DNA of 64,000 nt from Mercurialis annua (taxonomy: Eukaryota; Streptophyta; Magnoliopsida; Malpighiales; Euphorbiaceae): positions 14,952,001-15,016,000 of the forward strand of contig NC_065570.1 of NCBI RefSeq assembly GCF_937616625.2, written 5' to 3'. The notes beneath the pieces are model-generated. The model was not told the DNA's origin, made no database searches, and saw nothing but the letters and a program-made list of their open reading frames with translations. Position numbers and translations under genes: made by a program. Shown here one piece after another: positions 44,183-56,088 of this stretch; position 1 is the stretch's first letter; the number at the start of each line of letters is the position of its first letter.

Positions 44183-45421
44183 CTATCTAGTTTTATAGCT
44201 CCCAAAAAGCCCTTTATAGTAATCAACAATACTATTAATAATAACATTCTGGTCAGAACAAACAGTGTTATTAATGGTTAGGTGAGTGATCCTATTGCTA
44301 GAGTTCCTCTGCTTCAAGTTTTTGTGAAAAAATGAAGTGTTTTGATCCCCTAGCTCTATCCACTGGACCGTTGATCTTTGCTTGTAAAAGCTCTCCTCCC
44401 ACCTTAAACACTTCTTAAAGTGAATGGCAATTGCTTGCTCCTCATCCAGGAGATCCGGATTCATAGGATCATATTGAATATTGCTCTGGATATTCTCTAA
44501 CAAGGATCTCAACTCTTTCACCTTATTAGAAACGCCACTATAGCATGTTCTATTCAGCTTCCTAAACTCAAACTTCAAGTTTTTAAGTTTATGAACAATT
44601 TTAAACATCTTAAAACCCTGCATAGGTTTACTCCAAACACTTCTCACAATGTCTAAAAATATGTCATTTTCAGCCCACATATTAAAAAATCTAAAGGGTC
44701 TCACTCTAGTACACCTCACATCATTAAACTTAACAATCAGAGCAGCATGATCAGAAATACCTTGGGGAAGGATTCTAGCCTCTAAGCCCTCAAAAGAGTT
44801 GATCCAAAATTCATTCACAAGAACTCTGTCTAGCTTCCTCCAAACTCGATTGCTTCCACCTTGGTTGTTAGTCCAAGTGAACAGGCTACCACTCCATTTT
44901 AACTCTAGCAAATTTGCCTCATGAATGCAGTTCTGAAAGTCAACACTTGCAGACGAGCTAATCAAATTGACACCACATCTATCACTCTCCCTCAAGATAG
45001 CATTGAAGTCACCCATTAACACCCAAGGGGTTTGGTTATTAATAGAAGCCTCATAGATATCCTTCCACAAATTCTTTCTACTAACAATATCATTAGCACT
45101 ATAGATAAAGGTACATAAAAACCTTCTATCCTCCATACTAACCCTGCAATGCATCATCTGGTCACTTTTCTTTATAACATCAATCTGGACACTATCAACT
45201 TTGTAAAGAATCCAGATTCTGCCTAAATCACCATGTTCATAATTACTAATCATACTCCATCCATGCAAATTGAACTTCCTCCACACTTTATCCATGTTAA
45301 CTTTCCTCACTCTAGTTTCTACCACAGCAATGAGAGACAGATGATTTTTGACTATCAACTTTTTTATCTCACACTGCTTAATGGGGTCATTCAGACCCCT
45401 AATATTCCACACTCCTATCAT
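44183..45421 (-). pseudogene. LINE ORF2 endonuclease region
   Basis: 412 open codons beginning MIGVWNIRGLNDPIKQ. This is the apurinic-endonuclease-like domain that nicks target DNA. Motifs are in order: WNIRGL with the catalytic Asn, VVETRV with Glu, GDFNAIL with Asp/Asn and ISDHAALIV with Asp/His, so the domain appears intact over about 230 residues. The second half is the usual helical linker to RT (NTSFFHKNLKQRNSSNRI). A TAG after KTR ends the frame where RT should follow. Confidence 0.93.
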
Positions 45422-45612
45422 TTACCCCTATCGGGGGGTATGAAGTTATCCCTCTGCCTACTGTCTCCAATATTGCCAACCTTCAAAATACTCTGCTTAT
45501 CCATTATCATCCCTAAGCTGCTGCTTACTCCTCTTGTTTCAACTGTAACAGGCAGTTTGTTTTTCCCTTTTAAAGTAGTAATGTTTTTCCCTCCTACTTT
45601 ACTCTGACTCCC

Positions 45613-46773
45613 TTATATTTTCTTCTTTTGCTCTTCTACCATACTCTTCTCAGGTTTCTCCACTTCCTTTACAACAGAATCAACAACCGTTTTACCAGTC
45701 CCAGCAACATCAATAACTTTGGGAATCCATGTCTTCTGCACTGGATTTTCATTACACGCCCCATAGGTATGCCCAAGAGTTTTGCATTTGCTGCAAGCCT
45801 GAGGTTTCCATTCGTAGCTCACTTTCTGTTTAATTTGTTCCCCCATCTCATCCTCTAGAATAATCTCCATAGGATATTCCCCAAAAACATCCATCTCCAC
45901 TAAAATTCCGGCATAAGATAATCTCGAAAGATTATTAGTACATTGATCAGTAAACATCGGTCTTTCACACATACTAGCAATTTTCCCCAGCATGTCTGGG
46001 GTCCAGAAGTCCCATGAAAGCTCAGGGAGCTGGATCCAAACAGGAACCCTCAACAACTCATCCACCTTAAACTTCATTCTCTTCCTCCATTCATTCACCA
46101 CCACAGGCCTTTTATCAGAGAAGATAGGACCATCTGATAGAGCTCTCATTTTTCCTTCATCACAATCAAAATGGAGCAAGAACATTCTAGAGTTAATCTG
46201 AATTACCTCTTGAAGTCCATGACTCCTCCATCTATTCATCAAGAATCCTTTCAATCTGAAGAAACCTGGTTCTGAACCAATAACTGAACAAATCAACGAG
46301 TCCTTCCATTTATCTCCTTGTTCATCTACCTCCTTAGAATGGAATTTTACCACTCTTTTCCCATTACTCACCGCCGGAGGATGATATTGCAATCTGGCTC
46401 CATTATCCCTCGTTCTATTATCGACAAATAGAGATCTCCATGTTTTAGCCTCAACCTTATGGTCTTCCTCAACTTCTTCTTCCTCATTCACTAGAGTAAA
46501 TCTAGTAGCTGAGTTCTTCTGAGGATTAACCTTCAAACTTTTCTCACTCACTACAGATTTAACGCTTTCCACATCCTCTCTATTCACATCATACTCCTTA
46601 TCATTTGCATCATTCCTCTAAAAGTTTGTCAGATCTACCCCCGATTCATTTCCCTTACTAGTTTCACCTTCTTCCCAATCTTCCTTTTCAATAACTTCTT
46701 AAACAATCTGTAACTTCAGATTCGAAACTTGCTTTGGCGTTGTGTAGCTAGGTTTCTTAGCTTTCCTTCCCAT
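45613..46773 (-). pseudogene. LINE ORF1 (DUF4283-like with CCHC knuckle)
   Basis: RNA-binding ORF1 protein. The start MGRKAKKPSYTTPKQVS is at 46773, with in-frame stops near 46700 and 46619; the main open part runs from 46587 to 45613. It contains the block WKDSLICSVIGSEPGFFRLKGF, MFLLHFDCDEGKMRAL and VPVWIQLPELSWDFW, typical of plant LINE ORF1/DUF4283 proteins, and the knuckle CSKCKTLGHTYGAC (CX2CX4HX4C) near 45800. It precedes ORF2 with about 190 bp between them. Confidence 0.9.
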
Positions 46774-48579
46774 AGTGAGAGACGGCGTAGGTTAGCAAGA
46801 GAGCTTACCGAGCACCGAGAGGAAAGAGAGAGAAAACCAGCATTAACATTTATGCTTGTTATTTGGCCTAATTATCAAAAAAAATAAAAATTGTCAAAAA
46901 TAGTCTACTCTAATTATTAGTGGGGTTAGCAGGAGTTAATGTGAGACATTTCTGAACTTTCACATATGTAGTGCCAATTTTTTTGTTTAATAAAAATAAT
47001 TTTAAATTTGCGCATATCCTTCAATTTTAGCATTATTCAAATTTAACCAAATCTATTATTACACTTCAATTTTTAATTTTTTTTTAAATAGCGACTTGGT
47101 AAACTTTTAAGCCTAATAGATAATGTAACATGCATCTAACTTTTTATACAAAAAAAGTATGAGTCAATAAATAAATAATTATTTGCTAATCAAATCAAAA
47201 TTTATGCTACTATTTTCTTTTCGAGAGTCACTTTTTATTGAATCAATTTTTTTATTATATAGAACCTTTGATTTATCAATATTTTCTTTTCATTTCAACC
47301 AGTATTTTAAAAATTGGAAAGAAATATTTAGTTCAATCGGTTCGGCCGTAAACCAGTTTCCAATTAGGTTTGCTTCAACTAAAAATGTTAAAAATCATGG
47401 TTCAACCTCTTTCAACCAATAAAATATCATATGATATGGTGAACTATTAAATTATAAAAACTATAGAATTTCCAAAAACAATATTATGCTATTCTTTTTC
47501 AAAACTAAAAAAACTCATATATAGGTCTAAATATATTTTTATTATTCTAAGAGTGACAATTTATATATATTATATAATTAGATAAAATAATAATATATTC
47601 ATTTTTATTCAAACAATTTAATAGATGATTAAATTGGTTAAACCGTAAATCGGTGGCTACACTTGTTTGGTTATTAGTTTGATATTTTAAATATTTTTTT
47701 AACTATTCATGCACCACATTTTTTAAAAGAAAAAAAATTGCTTTCCATGCCTTTTTCAAAAATATAATTAAAGTTTAGTCTTATTTTTGTTAAATGTGAA
47801 AGTTTATGCTAAAATTGAACTATACTTGATAGTTGGGATTATTTTGACAATTAGACCCTTATTATGTTATGTGCGTTTTTTTTATGTAATTCGTGAAGAT
47901 AAAGGTTTATGGGAGGAATACAATTCACAATCTTGGTAAAATGTTGCCGAGCATTTATATTATTTGAATAATAGTTCGTTAGTCTCTTTTTTTAAATCTC
48001 CGTAGTGGTCTATTAATTTTCATTAACAATAAATGACTGTTTATTTTATTTCATTTTATCAAATACTTTTAATTCTTTTAAAAGCAAACATTACAAAATG
48101 ATTTCTTTCAAAATCAAAAGCGGTTTCATTTTTAAACTTGTTTCTCTAATATTTTTATACATATAAAGCAGATTCCTTTAAATAAAGCAAAGAAAGTCAT
48201 ATGCATCGTAAATAAAACGCGACCCTCTCACTAGCAATTTTCTTTTCCATATACATTCATCACAACCTAATATAGTAAAATTGGAATATTAGATGTCTTA
48301 TTAAAAAAACCTATCTTGAATTTGACTTTGCAAACTCGAAAAATATTGATTTATGAAGTAAAAAGAAACACAGAGAAAAAAGAACTAAGATTTGATGAGA
48401 ATATAATAAAAGGGAGTAGATCATCTCTACTTAAAGACTTCTTGACCGACATTTTATGAATAACCACACATACAAAGAGAAAAGGAATAATAAGGGGATG
48501 CCTTATGTTTTAATTAAGTATTATCTATATCTTAAATGTTCAAAAAATCAAGATTTGATGCGTATCATCTTTTTTTTTT

Positions 48580-48845
48580 TGGCTTAATGGCGTAAAAAAT
48601 CACAAAATTTAGTGTGTTTTGCAAATTTAACATAAATTTTCAATTTTGGCAAATTAATACATCAACTTTTAATTTTTTATAATTTTAGCACCGATCAATT
48701 TTCTATCAGAAAAATGTTGATGTGGACGCCGGAACACTGATTATTCTGGTGTACACATCATCATTTTTCTCTAATTTTCTGAAAGAAAATTGATCGGTGC
48801 TAGAATTGCAAAAAATTGAAAGTTAGTGTATTAATTCTCTCTATT
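48580..48845. mobile_element. decayed MITE-like palindrome
   Basis: AATTTTAGCACCGATCAATT at about 48680 pairs with AATTGATCGGTGCTAGAATT at about 48787, and the pairing extends outward with gaps. The left end GCTTAATGGCGTAAAAAATC resembles the termini of the two Mutator-like MITEs (GGGTTAATGTCATAAAAATC). The right terminus is missing or decayed. Confidence 0.5.
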
Positions 48846-49058
48846 TTTCACATAATTTTAGAATAATTTTTTTTTAGACCTCTTCTACTACCACCAATAG
48901 TCTTTTCCACCAGCACGCCGCCAGACTACTTCTATTCTTCGGGACTCTTCTTTGTCTGAGTTGACACAGAGAAAGAAGATGGTTCTTCTTCGTCTTGGTT
49001 GAACCCAGACAAAAAAAATGAAGAATCTTCTACGTATAGGTAACCTAGACGAAAAACT

Positions 49059-49117
49059 CTTCGTGTGGGTTCAACCCAGACGAAAAAGATCTTCATCTGG
49101 GTTGAACCCACACGAAG
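49059..49117. repeat. perfect 22-bp inverted repeat
   Basis: Arms 49059-49080 and 49096-49117 (CTTCGTGTGGGTTCAACCC and complement) with a 15-bp loop. A third and fourth partial copy (GGTTGAACCCAGACAAA near 48998, GTAACCTAGACGAAAA near 49040) lie just upstream, so the region is a small cluster of direct and inverted copies. Confidence 0.85.
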
Positions 49118-50813
49118 AAAAAGGTCTGGTAGGGAGGTGCGACGGCAGGGAGATGGTCCGGTGGCGGGCTGATTGGAGGCTAGTGGTGGTTCGTTTTTGT
49201 TCAGTGTGTAAACTTCTTAAACCAAATCAAATACCCAATTAAGTTGGAAACCAACTTTTACTTGTTTTGTTTATAGTTAATTCTCTTTGATGAACTGAAA
49301 TTTTGATTTCATTCGGTTTAGTACGGATGGCTCACTGGTTTAAAACATAATAACTTAAATCTTGTGGTCGAGAACCAGTCCTAGAACCGGTTTCCAAAGA
49401 TGTAGCCGACCATCAAAGCCGGTTTGACAACCTGCTTCATAACATGGGCAAGTTATGAACCATGATGACCTGCCAAATATGGCTTCACAACATGTTTCAC
49501 AACCTGCTCCACAGCATGTGTCGATTGTGAACCATGTTGTAGAGTAAGTTGTGAACCATTTTTGATAGTCTGTCCTATAAGAGCCATATGTTTAACTACT
49601 ATCAAAAATGGATCAAAAATTCAAAAAACTTTACTTAAATTAATGGTCATATATAACAAAAAAATTAAAGTAAAATATACCAAGTTCTTTAGTCTAAAAA
49701 TTGAATATTTACATACCACTCTACTTCATCAGTTTAATATAATATGTATATTTAGCTTTTAAATTTATAAAGAACGAATAAATAATTAGGGTTTCATGAT
49801 ATATTAGATCAGTATTCGTGAGAGGAGAAAAGAGAAGTGAGAGAGCGGATTCGTAAGTATGAAGAAGAGAGAGGCAGTGAAAAATAAGGGAAAAATTAGG
49901 GTTAGGGGATATGAAGAGGGTATTTTATGTATTTTCACTAACATTCTTAACGACGTCGTTACATATTTGGTTTTTTCAGTTGGGTTAACGTGATCAAATA
50001 CCAAAACTCTAGAATTTGAGATTTTTAAAATCTCTAAACCAAATCACTATATGCAAATTATTATAACCACTCGACTCCAATTTTTGGTCTGTATTGATTC
50101 TGTTTTATGATTTGGTTCGGTTTTTGCTCATTCTAGTGGTAGTGGTGGTGATAGAATGAAATTTTATGCAAAGTTGAGGGAGTTAATTGAGCCTATATTT
50201 TGAATGATCTGACATTATAACATGTGATGTTGTCACGACCAGAATTCAGTGATCGTGACCAGCGCTAGAGTATGGGTATGGCTGTACCGAAATCCATAGC
50301 TAACCTCGCGGATAACCACACAAACATATAAACCTGCAAGAAATCCACTGCTCGGGGGCAACCGAGACTACAACCTAAGTCTAGCAGTTTATATAAATAA
50401 TACATAACCAAAGGCTCGGCTCAAATCCGAGACTACAACAGTATGTCATATTATAAATACTTGAATCCAAAGTAAACATGCCAACATATATAAGTTATAA
50501 CAGCCAGACCAATCTGGCAAACAACAACAATAAATGTAAAGACACACTAATACTACTGCGGTCTAAGAGTTTTAAATAAGTTGATATCTTTATTCAATAC
50601 AAAAATAAACCTCCGAGGAAATCAACAAAGATGGATGTCCAACACGCTCAAAATCATAAACCTGAAAATAGGGGATAGCAACGGGGATAAATATGCTGAG
50701 ATGAGTTCATACGACTATTTACATTTATTCAGTAAAAGCTATAAAAACTAAAAACACTTTTATACTAATATATAACATTATGGAAATATTGTATTGAAAT
50801 GATCCCAACGTAA

Positions 50814-50829
50814 GTGTGACGTATCACAC
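50814..50829. other. palindrome with CGTA centre, old LTR
   Basis: GTGTGA-CGTA-TCACAC. The corresponding repeats in the E2 LTR are TGAGA-CGTA-TCTCA: both arms changed together. Confidence 0.65.
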
Positions 50830-50921
50830 TGAATCCCAGAATGGACAGGAACAAATCCTCGTCAATTCCCAGCGTAAGCAAGACATTTGCCGATCCTAGA
50901 GTACTTACGGGTGCACAGAGT

Positions 50922-50941
50922 CTTGATACAAGCTTATCGAG
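50922..50941 (-). other. conserved LTR stem-loop, old LTR
   Basis: On the minus strand CTCGATA, loop AGCTTG, TATCAAG, one mismatch attributable to a C-to-T change. Flanked by TTGGAACGGGCTA and ACTCTGTGCACCC. Confidence 0.6.
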
Positions 50942-50990
50942 TAGCCCGTTCCAATCCAGATCCATAATGTCTTAAAACAAGTTCGTAAAC

Positions 50991-50992
<2 letters not shown>

Positions 50993-51045
<53 letters not shown>
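50993..51045. repeat. (TA)n microsatellite in old LTR
   Basis: About 26 TA units. Confidence 0.95.
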
Positions 51046-51049
<4 letters not shown>

Positions 51050-51979
51050 TACACAGTTTACTTAATAAAGCGGTAAATAGCGATATAAACTCACTGCTTG
51101 CGGATCACGTGAAAAACCTGGCAAGCACTAAACCTGTTTCGAATCCGAAGCACGAACAGTCGCAAGTCTAAGAACAAGGCATAAAACATAATTAAAATCA
51201 TCCCCTAACTCTAGAGATTACTAGATACCACGTAGGACTAGCACAAATATCAACCAATCCAAAGTACACACCATCATAATGTCACTACACATATTTAGCT
51301 AAAATACCAAAGCATAAACCAACATGGAGTAATAATACTTACTCAGACCATAACCAGAGCCATACAATAAGTTAAGTCAAATTGAGTTCCCAATTTGAAA
51401 ACATAATTGGATAGCCATTTTAAATAACTTAGTTTAAAATCCCTAAGTGGTGAGTCAGGCAAGTTATCATAACTATCAAGCTAAACCTCACATGTCAGGC
51501 GATCTGTCACGACCCATTTTCATGAATCGTGACCGGCGCTAGGGTATGGGTATGGTTGTACCAAAACCCGTAGCAAGCCTTGCGGATAACAGATAAATAT
51601 CATAAACAAAAATGTACCTGCATACACATGCTCGGGGGCAACCGAGACTCCAACCTCGTCTAGCAGTACATATAAGCAACATATATTAAAAGCATACTTA
51701 ATTTCAATTTAAACTCCAACAACATGGCGATTAATATATAATACCATAAACAATGTAATCATGCCAAAACTGATAAACATAATAGTCGGACCAATCCAAC
51801 AAACAATAGTCTAAAATGTAAACGTAGACTATAACATAAATAAACTGATACTACTACTGTGGTCTAAGAGTTTAAAATAGTTCGACTCTTTCATTCTGAA
51901 AATAAAATAAAAACCTCAGAGAATAAAGAAACGGAGATCGACCAATGCTCAAATCATAAACCTGAAAAATTTGGGAAAA

Positions 51980-52049
51980 TTTCATTATGGATTATCAATG
52001 AAATGGGCTACTCGATAAATATCATAAACCTCAGAGAATAAAGAAACGG
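51980..52049. repeat. patchwork insertion in E2 3' LTR
   Basis: Absent from the 5' LTR (near 60250). It is composed of a copy of 52128-52148 followed, after a short GGGCTACTCGATAAATATCA piece, by an exact copy of 51914-51934 (at 52029-52049). Confidence 0.75.
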
Positions 52050-52188
52050 GTTCAGATTTACTGAGTAGAGTTTATATAACAATTTACATTTATTAAGTTG
52101 AAAACCTTTAACACGTTTAATAAAAAAATTTCATTATGGATTATCAATAAAACCCTAAACCACAATTCTAAATCCATTGTCGTGTCAG

Positions 52189-52291
52189 TGAGACGTATCT
52201 CAATAACCGATCCCCGATTATCACTTAATAAATAGTGAGCCCAGGAGACGTATCTTCCACCGGTGCCCTCTCTAAGGTGAGACGTATCTCA
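52189..52291. repeat. three TGAGACGTATCTCA-type palindromes in E2 3' LTR
   Basis: Copies at 52189-52202 and 52278-52291 are perfect; the middle one (about 52244-52257) is GGAGACGTATCTTC. The equivalent copies in the 5' LTR are at 60398-60411 and 60487-60500. Confidence 0.8.
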
Positions 52292-52333
52292 AACCTACCT
52301 CAATACCATAATCATTACCGGTGTGCACGCAGT

Positions 52334-52352
52334 CCCGATGATGCCCACCGAG
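52334..52352 (-). other. conserved LTR stem-loop, E2 3' LTR
   Basis: On the minus strand CTCGGTG, loop GGCAT, CATCGGG. As RNA all seven positions pair, two of them G-U. Flanks TTGGAACGTGCTA and ACTGCGTGCACACCG. Confidence 0.7.
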
Positions 52353-52402
52353 TAGCACGTTCCAAATCAAATCTACAATGCCGAAAAACAATTCAAAAGG
52401 TG

Positions 52403-52409
<7 letters not shown>

Positions 52410-52434
<25 letters not shown>
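52410..52434. repeat. (TA)n microsatellite in E2 3' LTR
   Basis: About 12 TA units, against about 37 TA plus 13 TG units in the 5' LTR. Confidence 0.9.
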
Positions 52435-54083
52435 AAAAAAACATAACATTTGCTTAATAAAAGAGGTAAATAGAGATATAAACTCACTGCTTGCTAAATC
52501 CACGTGGTCCTGACAAGTACCTAACTCTGGTTCGCCTTTGAAGTACGAACAGTCGACGGGTCTAAATAAAATATTAAAATCATAATTAAAATCAGACCTA
52601 ACTCTAAACAATACTAGACACCACATAGGACTAGCACAACACAATACCAAGCCACATTTAATAAACACTTATATTAAATGCATTCCAAAAATAACCCAAG
52701 TTATAGATACAAATCATATAAACATATTTAGAATGATTCGTAAAATAATTTAAATAAACCCAAGTTAGAATCCATATAAGTGAGTCAGCCGAGTTATTAA
52801 AAACTACCAAGCTTCTTCCCACTTGCTGGGCAACCACAGTCTTACCCAAACCAAATTAATAAACCCGATTTTATAAATTAAAATACTTAATAAAATAATT
52901 GTCCATTTTAAAAAAATAAAATTCAATATCTTCAAATCCATGTAACCCGAGTTACAATCAAAACTTAACCATTTTTAGTTTAATAAAGTTTAGGGACTAA
53001 ATTGTACTTTAGCCAATTTAATTTTCGAAATTAAATTTAATTACTAATTTTCAATTTACTAAATTATAAATCACATAAAAGTCCAAAAGTTATCATATTG
53101 ATAAAAACTTAACTTAAATAAGTTTTTAGAAACTTTTAGGGGCTAAACTGTAAATTAGCCAAATTGACATTTCCATTAAAAATAAAATGTTTAACGTACT
53201 CAAATTGTCTATTTAAAATTGAAACAAAAATCAAAAGTTAAAAACAAACAACTATGATTCAATTGATTTAAACTAACAACTTTAGTGACCATTTTGGCCA
53301 GTTAGCTATCTTCTCCCTTTATGAATGAAAACCAACACAGAGCCATTAATTTGATAACAAATTTCAAAAGAACCATTCCCTCCATCTTTGTTCCAACAAT
53401 TACAGTAGGTAATTATTATGAACCTATCATTCTCAAACTAACAATAACAATTTCAAGTCATAACCTACTGTCATTACAAATCAAACCATTTAACCCTAAT
53501 CATAGAGGAATCAAACAAGCAATAAGAATTTCAGTCACGGCAGCCAACATTCAGCAAGACTCAAGAACATAACATCGATATAACATTTACATGGCGGAAT
53601 CGAAACTGCGATAAAACGATCTAAAACTTAAGCCAAGATTTAACTACAACCTCTGTAACACGATTTGCACGAAGAATGACAGTAGCAACTTAATAACATG
53701 AACTGCAGCAACAATCCAAAGAATGGCAGCAAGTTACATTAGAAACGACGAAACGAAACGGCAATGAACGGAGTAATCTTTACGTACCTTTATCGATTCC
53801 AATATGTGAGATTTGAAGAGATCGTTGAGTCGATGCGAACCGTCAAAGAACAAACGAATTTAAGCCCAACAATGAGATACTAAATCAAGAACCGTATTTG
53901 ACGATAATGCGTCGAATGAACGAAACTAATACGATACTTACCGAGCTTGAATTGAATGGAGCTTGGATAGAGTTTAATGAAGTTTCAGATTTGTTTAAGG
54001 GAGTGTGACTGATAGGTTTTGATTCAAAACGAGAGAAATTTCTTTTTAGGTTAAGAAAAGGAAGAAACGTGATGCAAAAGATG

Positions 54084-54094
54084 TTTATATAGGA
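54084..54094 (-). promoter_or_regulatory. candidate LTR TATA box of E2
   Basis: On the minus strand CCTATATAAAC, about 340 bp into the LTR. It matches the plant TATA consensus; the 5' LTR copy lies beyond the break at 61919. Confidence 0.5.
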
Positions 54095-54434
54095 GAGGAA
54101 TGAAATGAAATGTTACTGCTATAAGTTTATGCTTCAAAAGGAAAACAAATGGGCCTTTTAATAAATCATGGCCATAAACAATATTAGTGGTGGGCTTTTC
54201 ACGTGGACTTGCATGAGTTTCATGCAATGGTAATATACTCTTATTTTCCTTTTTTTTTCTTTTAAAATTTTAATAATACAAACCAACCACGAACCGAATC
54301 AACGAACGACTAAAACAAAATTTAATAAAAATATATAATAATAATAATAGTAAATTATTTAAAATTTGACGGAATGCAAAAAAATTAAAATTAAAATTTA
54401 AAAAGAAAATATTTCAAAAATACGGGATATTACA

Positions 54435-54447
54435 TTCTCCCCAACTT
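54435..54447 (-). other. polypurine tract of E2
   Basis: On the minus strand AAGTTGGGGAGAA next to the 3' LTR, with TTCGAGGGCGAATTT just upstream. Confidence 0.85.
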
Positions 54448-54552
54448 ATTAAAAATTCGCCCTCGAATTTAAAATGCAAATATCAAAACTTAACAACACA
54501 TAAGGCACACAAAATCCAACAACGATAGCGCATAATAAACGATACACGTACC

Positions 54553-54780
54553 TCAAGGAAAGAGGAAAGGATAACGTTTCCGCATATCGGACTCCGTCTC
54601 CCAAGTGCACTCCTCAACAAAATGATTCATGCCACATAACTTTGACCATCGGAATCTCCTTGTTCCGCAACCTATGCACTTGCGTATCGACAATCTCAAC
54701 TGGCTGTTCCTCATAAGACAGCTCTTGGTCAATCTCAACGCTCTGAGGCACAATCACATGTGAAGGATCTGAAATGCACT
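54553..54780 (-). pseudogene. pol: chromodomain of E2 integrase
   Basis: QELSYEEQPVEIVDTQVHRL, NKEIPMVKVMW, then a one-base insertion that ends the first frame at HESFC and moves the rest (NHFVEECTWETESDMRKRYP) to the next frame. The aromatic residues and CTWE motif match chromodomains of plant chromoviruses, which direct integration toward specific chromatin. The original stop codon lies just before the purine tract region. Confidence 0.85.
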
Positions 54781-56004
54781 TCCTCAACATAGAAACATGA
54801 AAAACAGGATGCACTAAAGACATGTCTGGCGGCAGAACCAGACGATAAGCCTCATTTCCAATCCTCTCTGAAATCTCATAAGGACCAACGTACCTCGGTG
54901 CCAATTTCCCCTTGACACCAAAACGAACCACGCCTTTCATATGCGAAACCCGAAGAAACACAAAGTCTCCCACCCGAAACTCAATGTCTTTTCTCTTCGG
55001 ATCAGCATAACTTTTATGCCGGCTAAAAGCTGTCTCCAATCTGCGCTTGATCAACGGTACTTTCTCTGAGGTAACCTGAATAATCTCAGCACCGGACAGC
55101 TTCCGCTCGCCGACCTCTTCCCAGCAGATGGGAGATCGACACTTGCGTCCATCTAAAGCCTCATAAGGTGCCATCTCAATGCTCGCATGATAACTGATGT
55201 TGTAGGAAAACTCAATCAAAGGCAAATGAGTATCCCAGCTACCCTGAAAATCAAGAATGCACATCTGAGCATATCCTCCAATGTCTGAATAGTCCGCTCA
55301 GATTGACTGTCAGTCTGGGGATGAAAAGCTGTACTGAAGTCCAAACGAGAACCCAAAGACTCCTGTAACGCTTTCCAGAAACTCAAAGTGAAAATAGAAC
55401 CTCTGTCAAAAACAATCAAAACCGGTACACCATGCAAACTGACAATCCTGTCGATGTACAACTGAGCCAACTTCGAAGCAGGATACGAAACCTTGATATG
55501 AAAGAAATGAGCTGACTTGGTCGTACGGTCAACTGTTACCCAGATGGAATCGTACCCCTATCGAGTACGTGGTAAACCAACAACAAAGTCCATGGAAATC
55601 CACTCCCACTTCTACTCTAGAATAGGTAGTGGCTGCAGATAGCCGAAAGGTCTCTAATGTTCCAGCTTCACCTGCTGGCAAGTCAGACACTTGGAAACGT
55701 ACTCTACAACATGCTTCTTCATTCCTCTCCACCAATACGTACCCTTGAGGTCATGGCACATCTTGGTAGATCTCGGATGAACACTGTAAGCTGACGTATG
55801 TGCTTCCTCCAAAATCTGGTCTCTCAAACCATCCGAATCCGGAACGCACAGTCTAGAACCAAACCTGAGAATTCCGTCAACAAAAACAAACTCGGAATTC
55901 CCATCCATATGGATCTCATCCATAATCCGTTTCAATTGTGGATCCTCAGCTTGTAAAGCCTTAATCCTATCAATCAAAACCGGTTGCACCTGCAATTGTG
56001 CCAA
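54780..56004 (-). pseudogene. pol: integrase region of E2
   Basis: From 56004: KALQAEDPQLKRIMDEIH, then the HHCC finger (AYSVHPRSTKMCHDLKG, KCLTCQQVK). The core has MDFVVGLPRTR with the first Asp, LIVFDRGSIFT with the second, and AFHPQTDSQSERTIQ with the Glu. Open frames 56004-55654, 55470-55216 and 55264-54614 are separated by TAG codons (after LEH; in LE*KWEW where E1 has Trp; in TR*GYDS where E1 has Gln) and a one-base deletion near 55260. The C-terminal GVKGKLAPRYVGPYEISERI is intact. Confidence 0.9.
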
Positions 56005-56088
56005 CAGACTACCATTCTAAGAAACCTGAAAACCATAGCCCGAAGCTATCAAACCATGCCACTCTCTAACCATGGGTCTACGCCGAAC

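Larger units (their letters stand above)
42381..46844 (-). mobile_element. L1-type LINE with internal deletion
   Basis: On the minus strand: ORF1 with zinc knuckle, ORF2 with endonuclease, RT and zf-RVT, then a short poly(A) (T10 at 42381-42390). Flanks AACATTTATGGTTG (42367-42380) and AACATTTATGCTTG (46845-46858) are a 14-bp target duplication with one mismatch, so both ends of the insertion are present. At 4.46 kb it is shorter than typical plant L1 elements because part of ORF2 between RT and zf-RVT is missing. Confidence 0.93.
46859..50230. other. AT-rich stretch without genes
   Basis: About 3.4 kb with stops in all frames. It contains a MITE-like half palindrome (48580-48845), a perfect 22-bp hairpin (49059-49117) and low-complexity AT. 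At 46868 and 47870 short CTAATTRTCAAAA-like sequences face each other, but I could not establish an element. No coding signal beyond short chance frames. Confidence 0.55.
50231..51504 (-). repeat. truncated older Tekay-type LTR
   Basis: Begins TGTCACGACC (minus-strand LTR end) and is alignable to the E1 and E2 LTRs: AGCGCTAGAGTATGGGTATG, CTCGGGGGCAACCGAGACT, CTGAGATGAGTTCATA, a TA run, and the TTAATAAAGCGGTAAATAG/ACTCACTGCTTGC block. It stops at 51504, where the LTR of E2 begins, so E2 inserted into it; its remainder should lie beyond the right end of the window. Confidence 0.85.
51505..54434 (-). repeat. 3' LTR of E2 (2930 bp)
   Basis: TGTCACGACCC at 51505 to GGGATATTACA at 54434 (on minus TGTAATATCCC...GGTCGTGACA). 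Collinear with 59775-61919. Differences include the filler at 51980-52049, the TA run length and an approximately 40-bp stretch near 61486 that is missing here. Frames such as 53321-53572 occur in both LTRs and are not called as genes. Confidence 0.93.

Noticed and set aside
46868..47880. Possible 1-kb element with CTAATTRTCAAAA-like inverted ends
   Set aside because: Match is short and AT-rich, and the flanks do not give a convincing target duplication.
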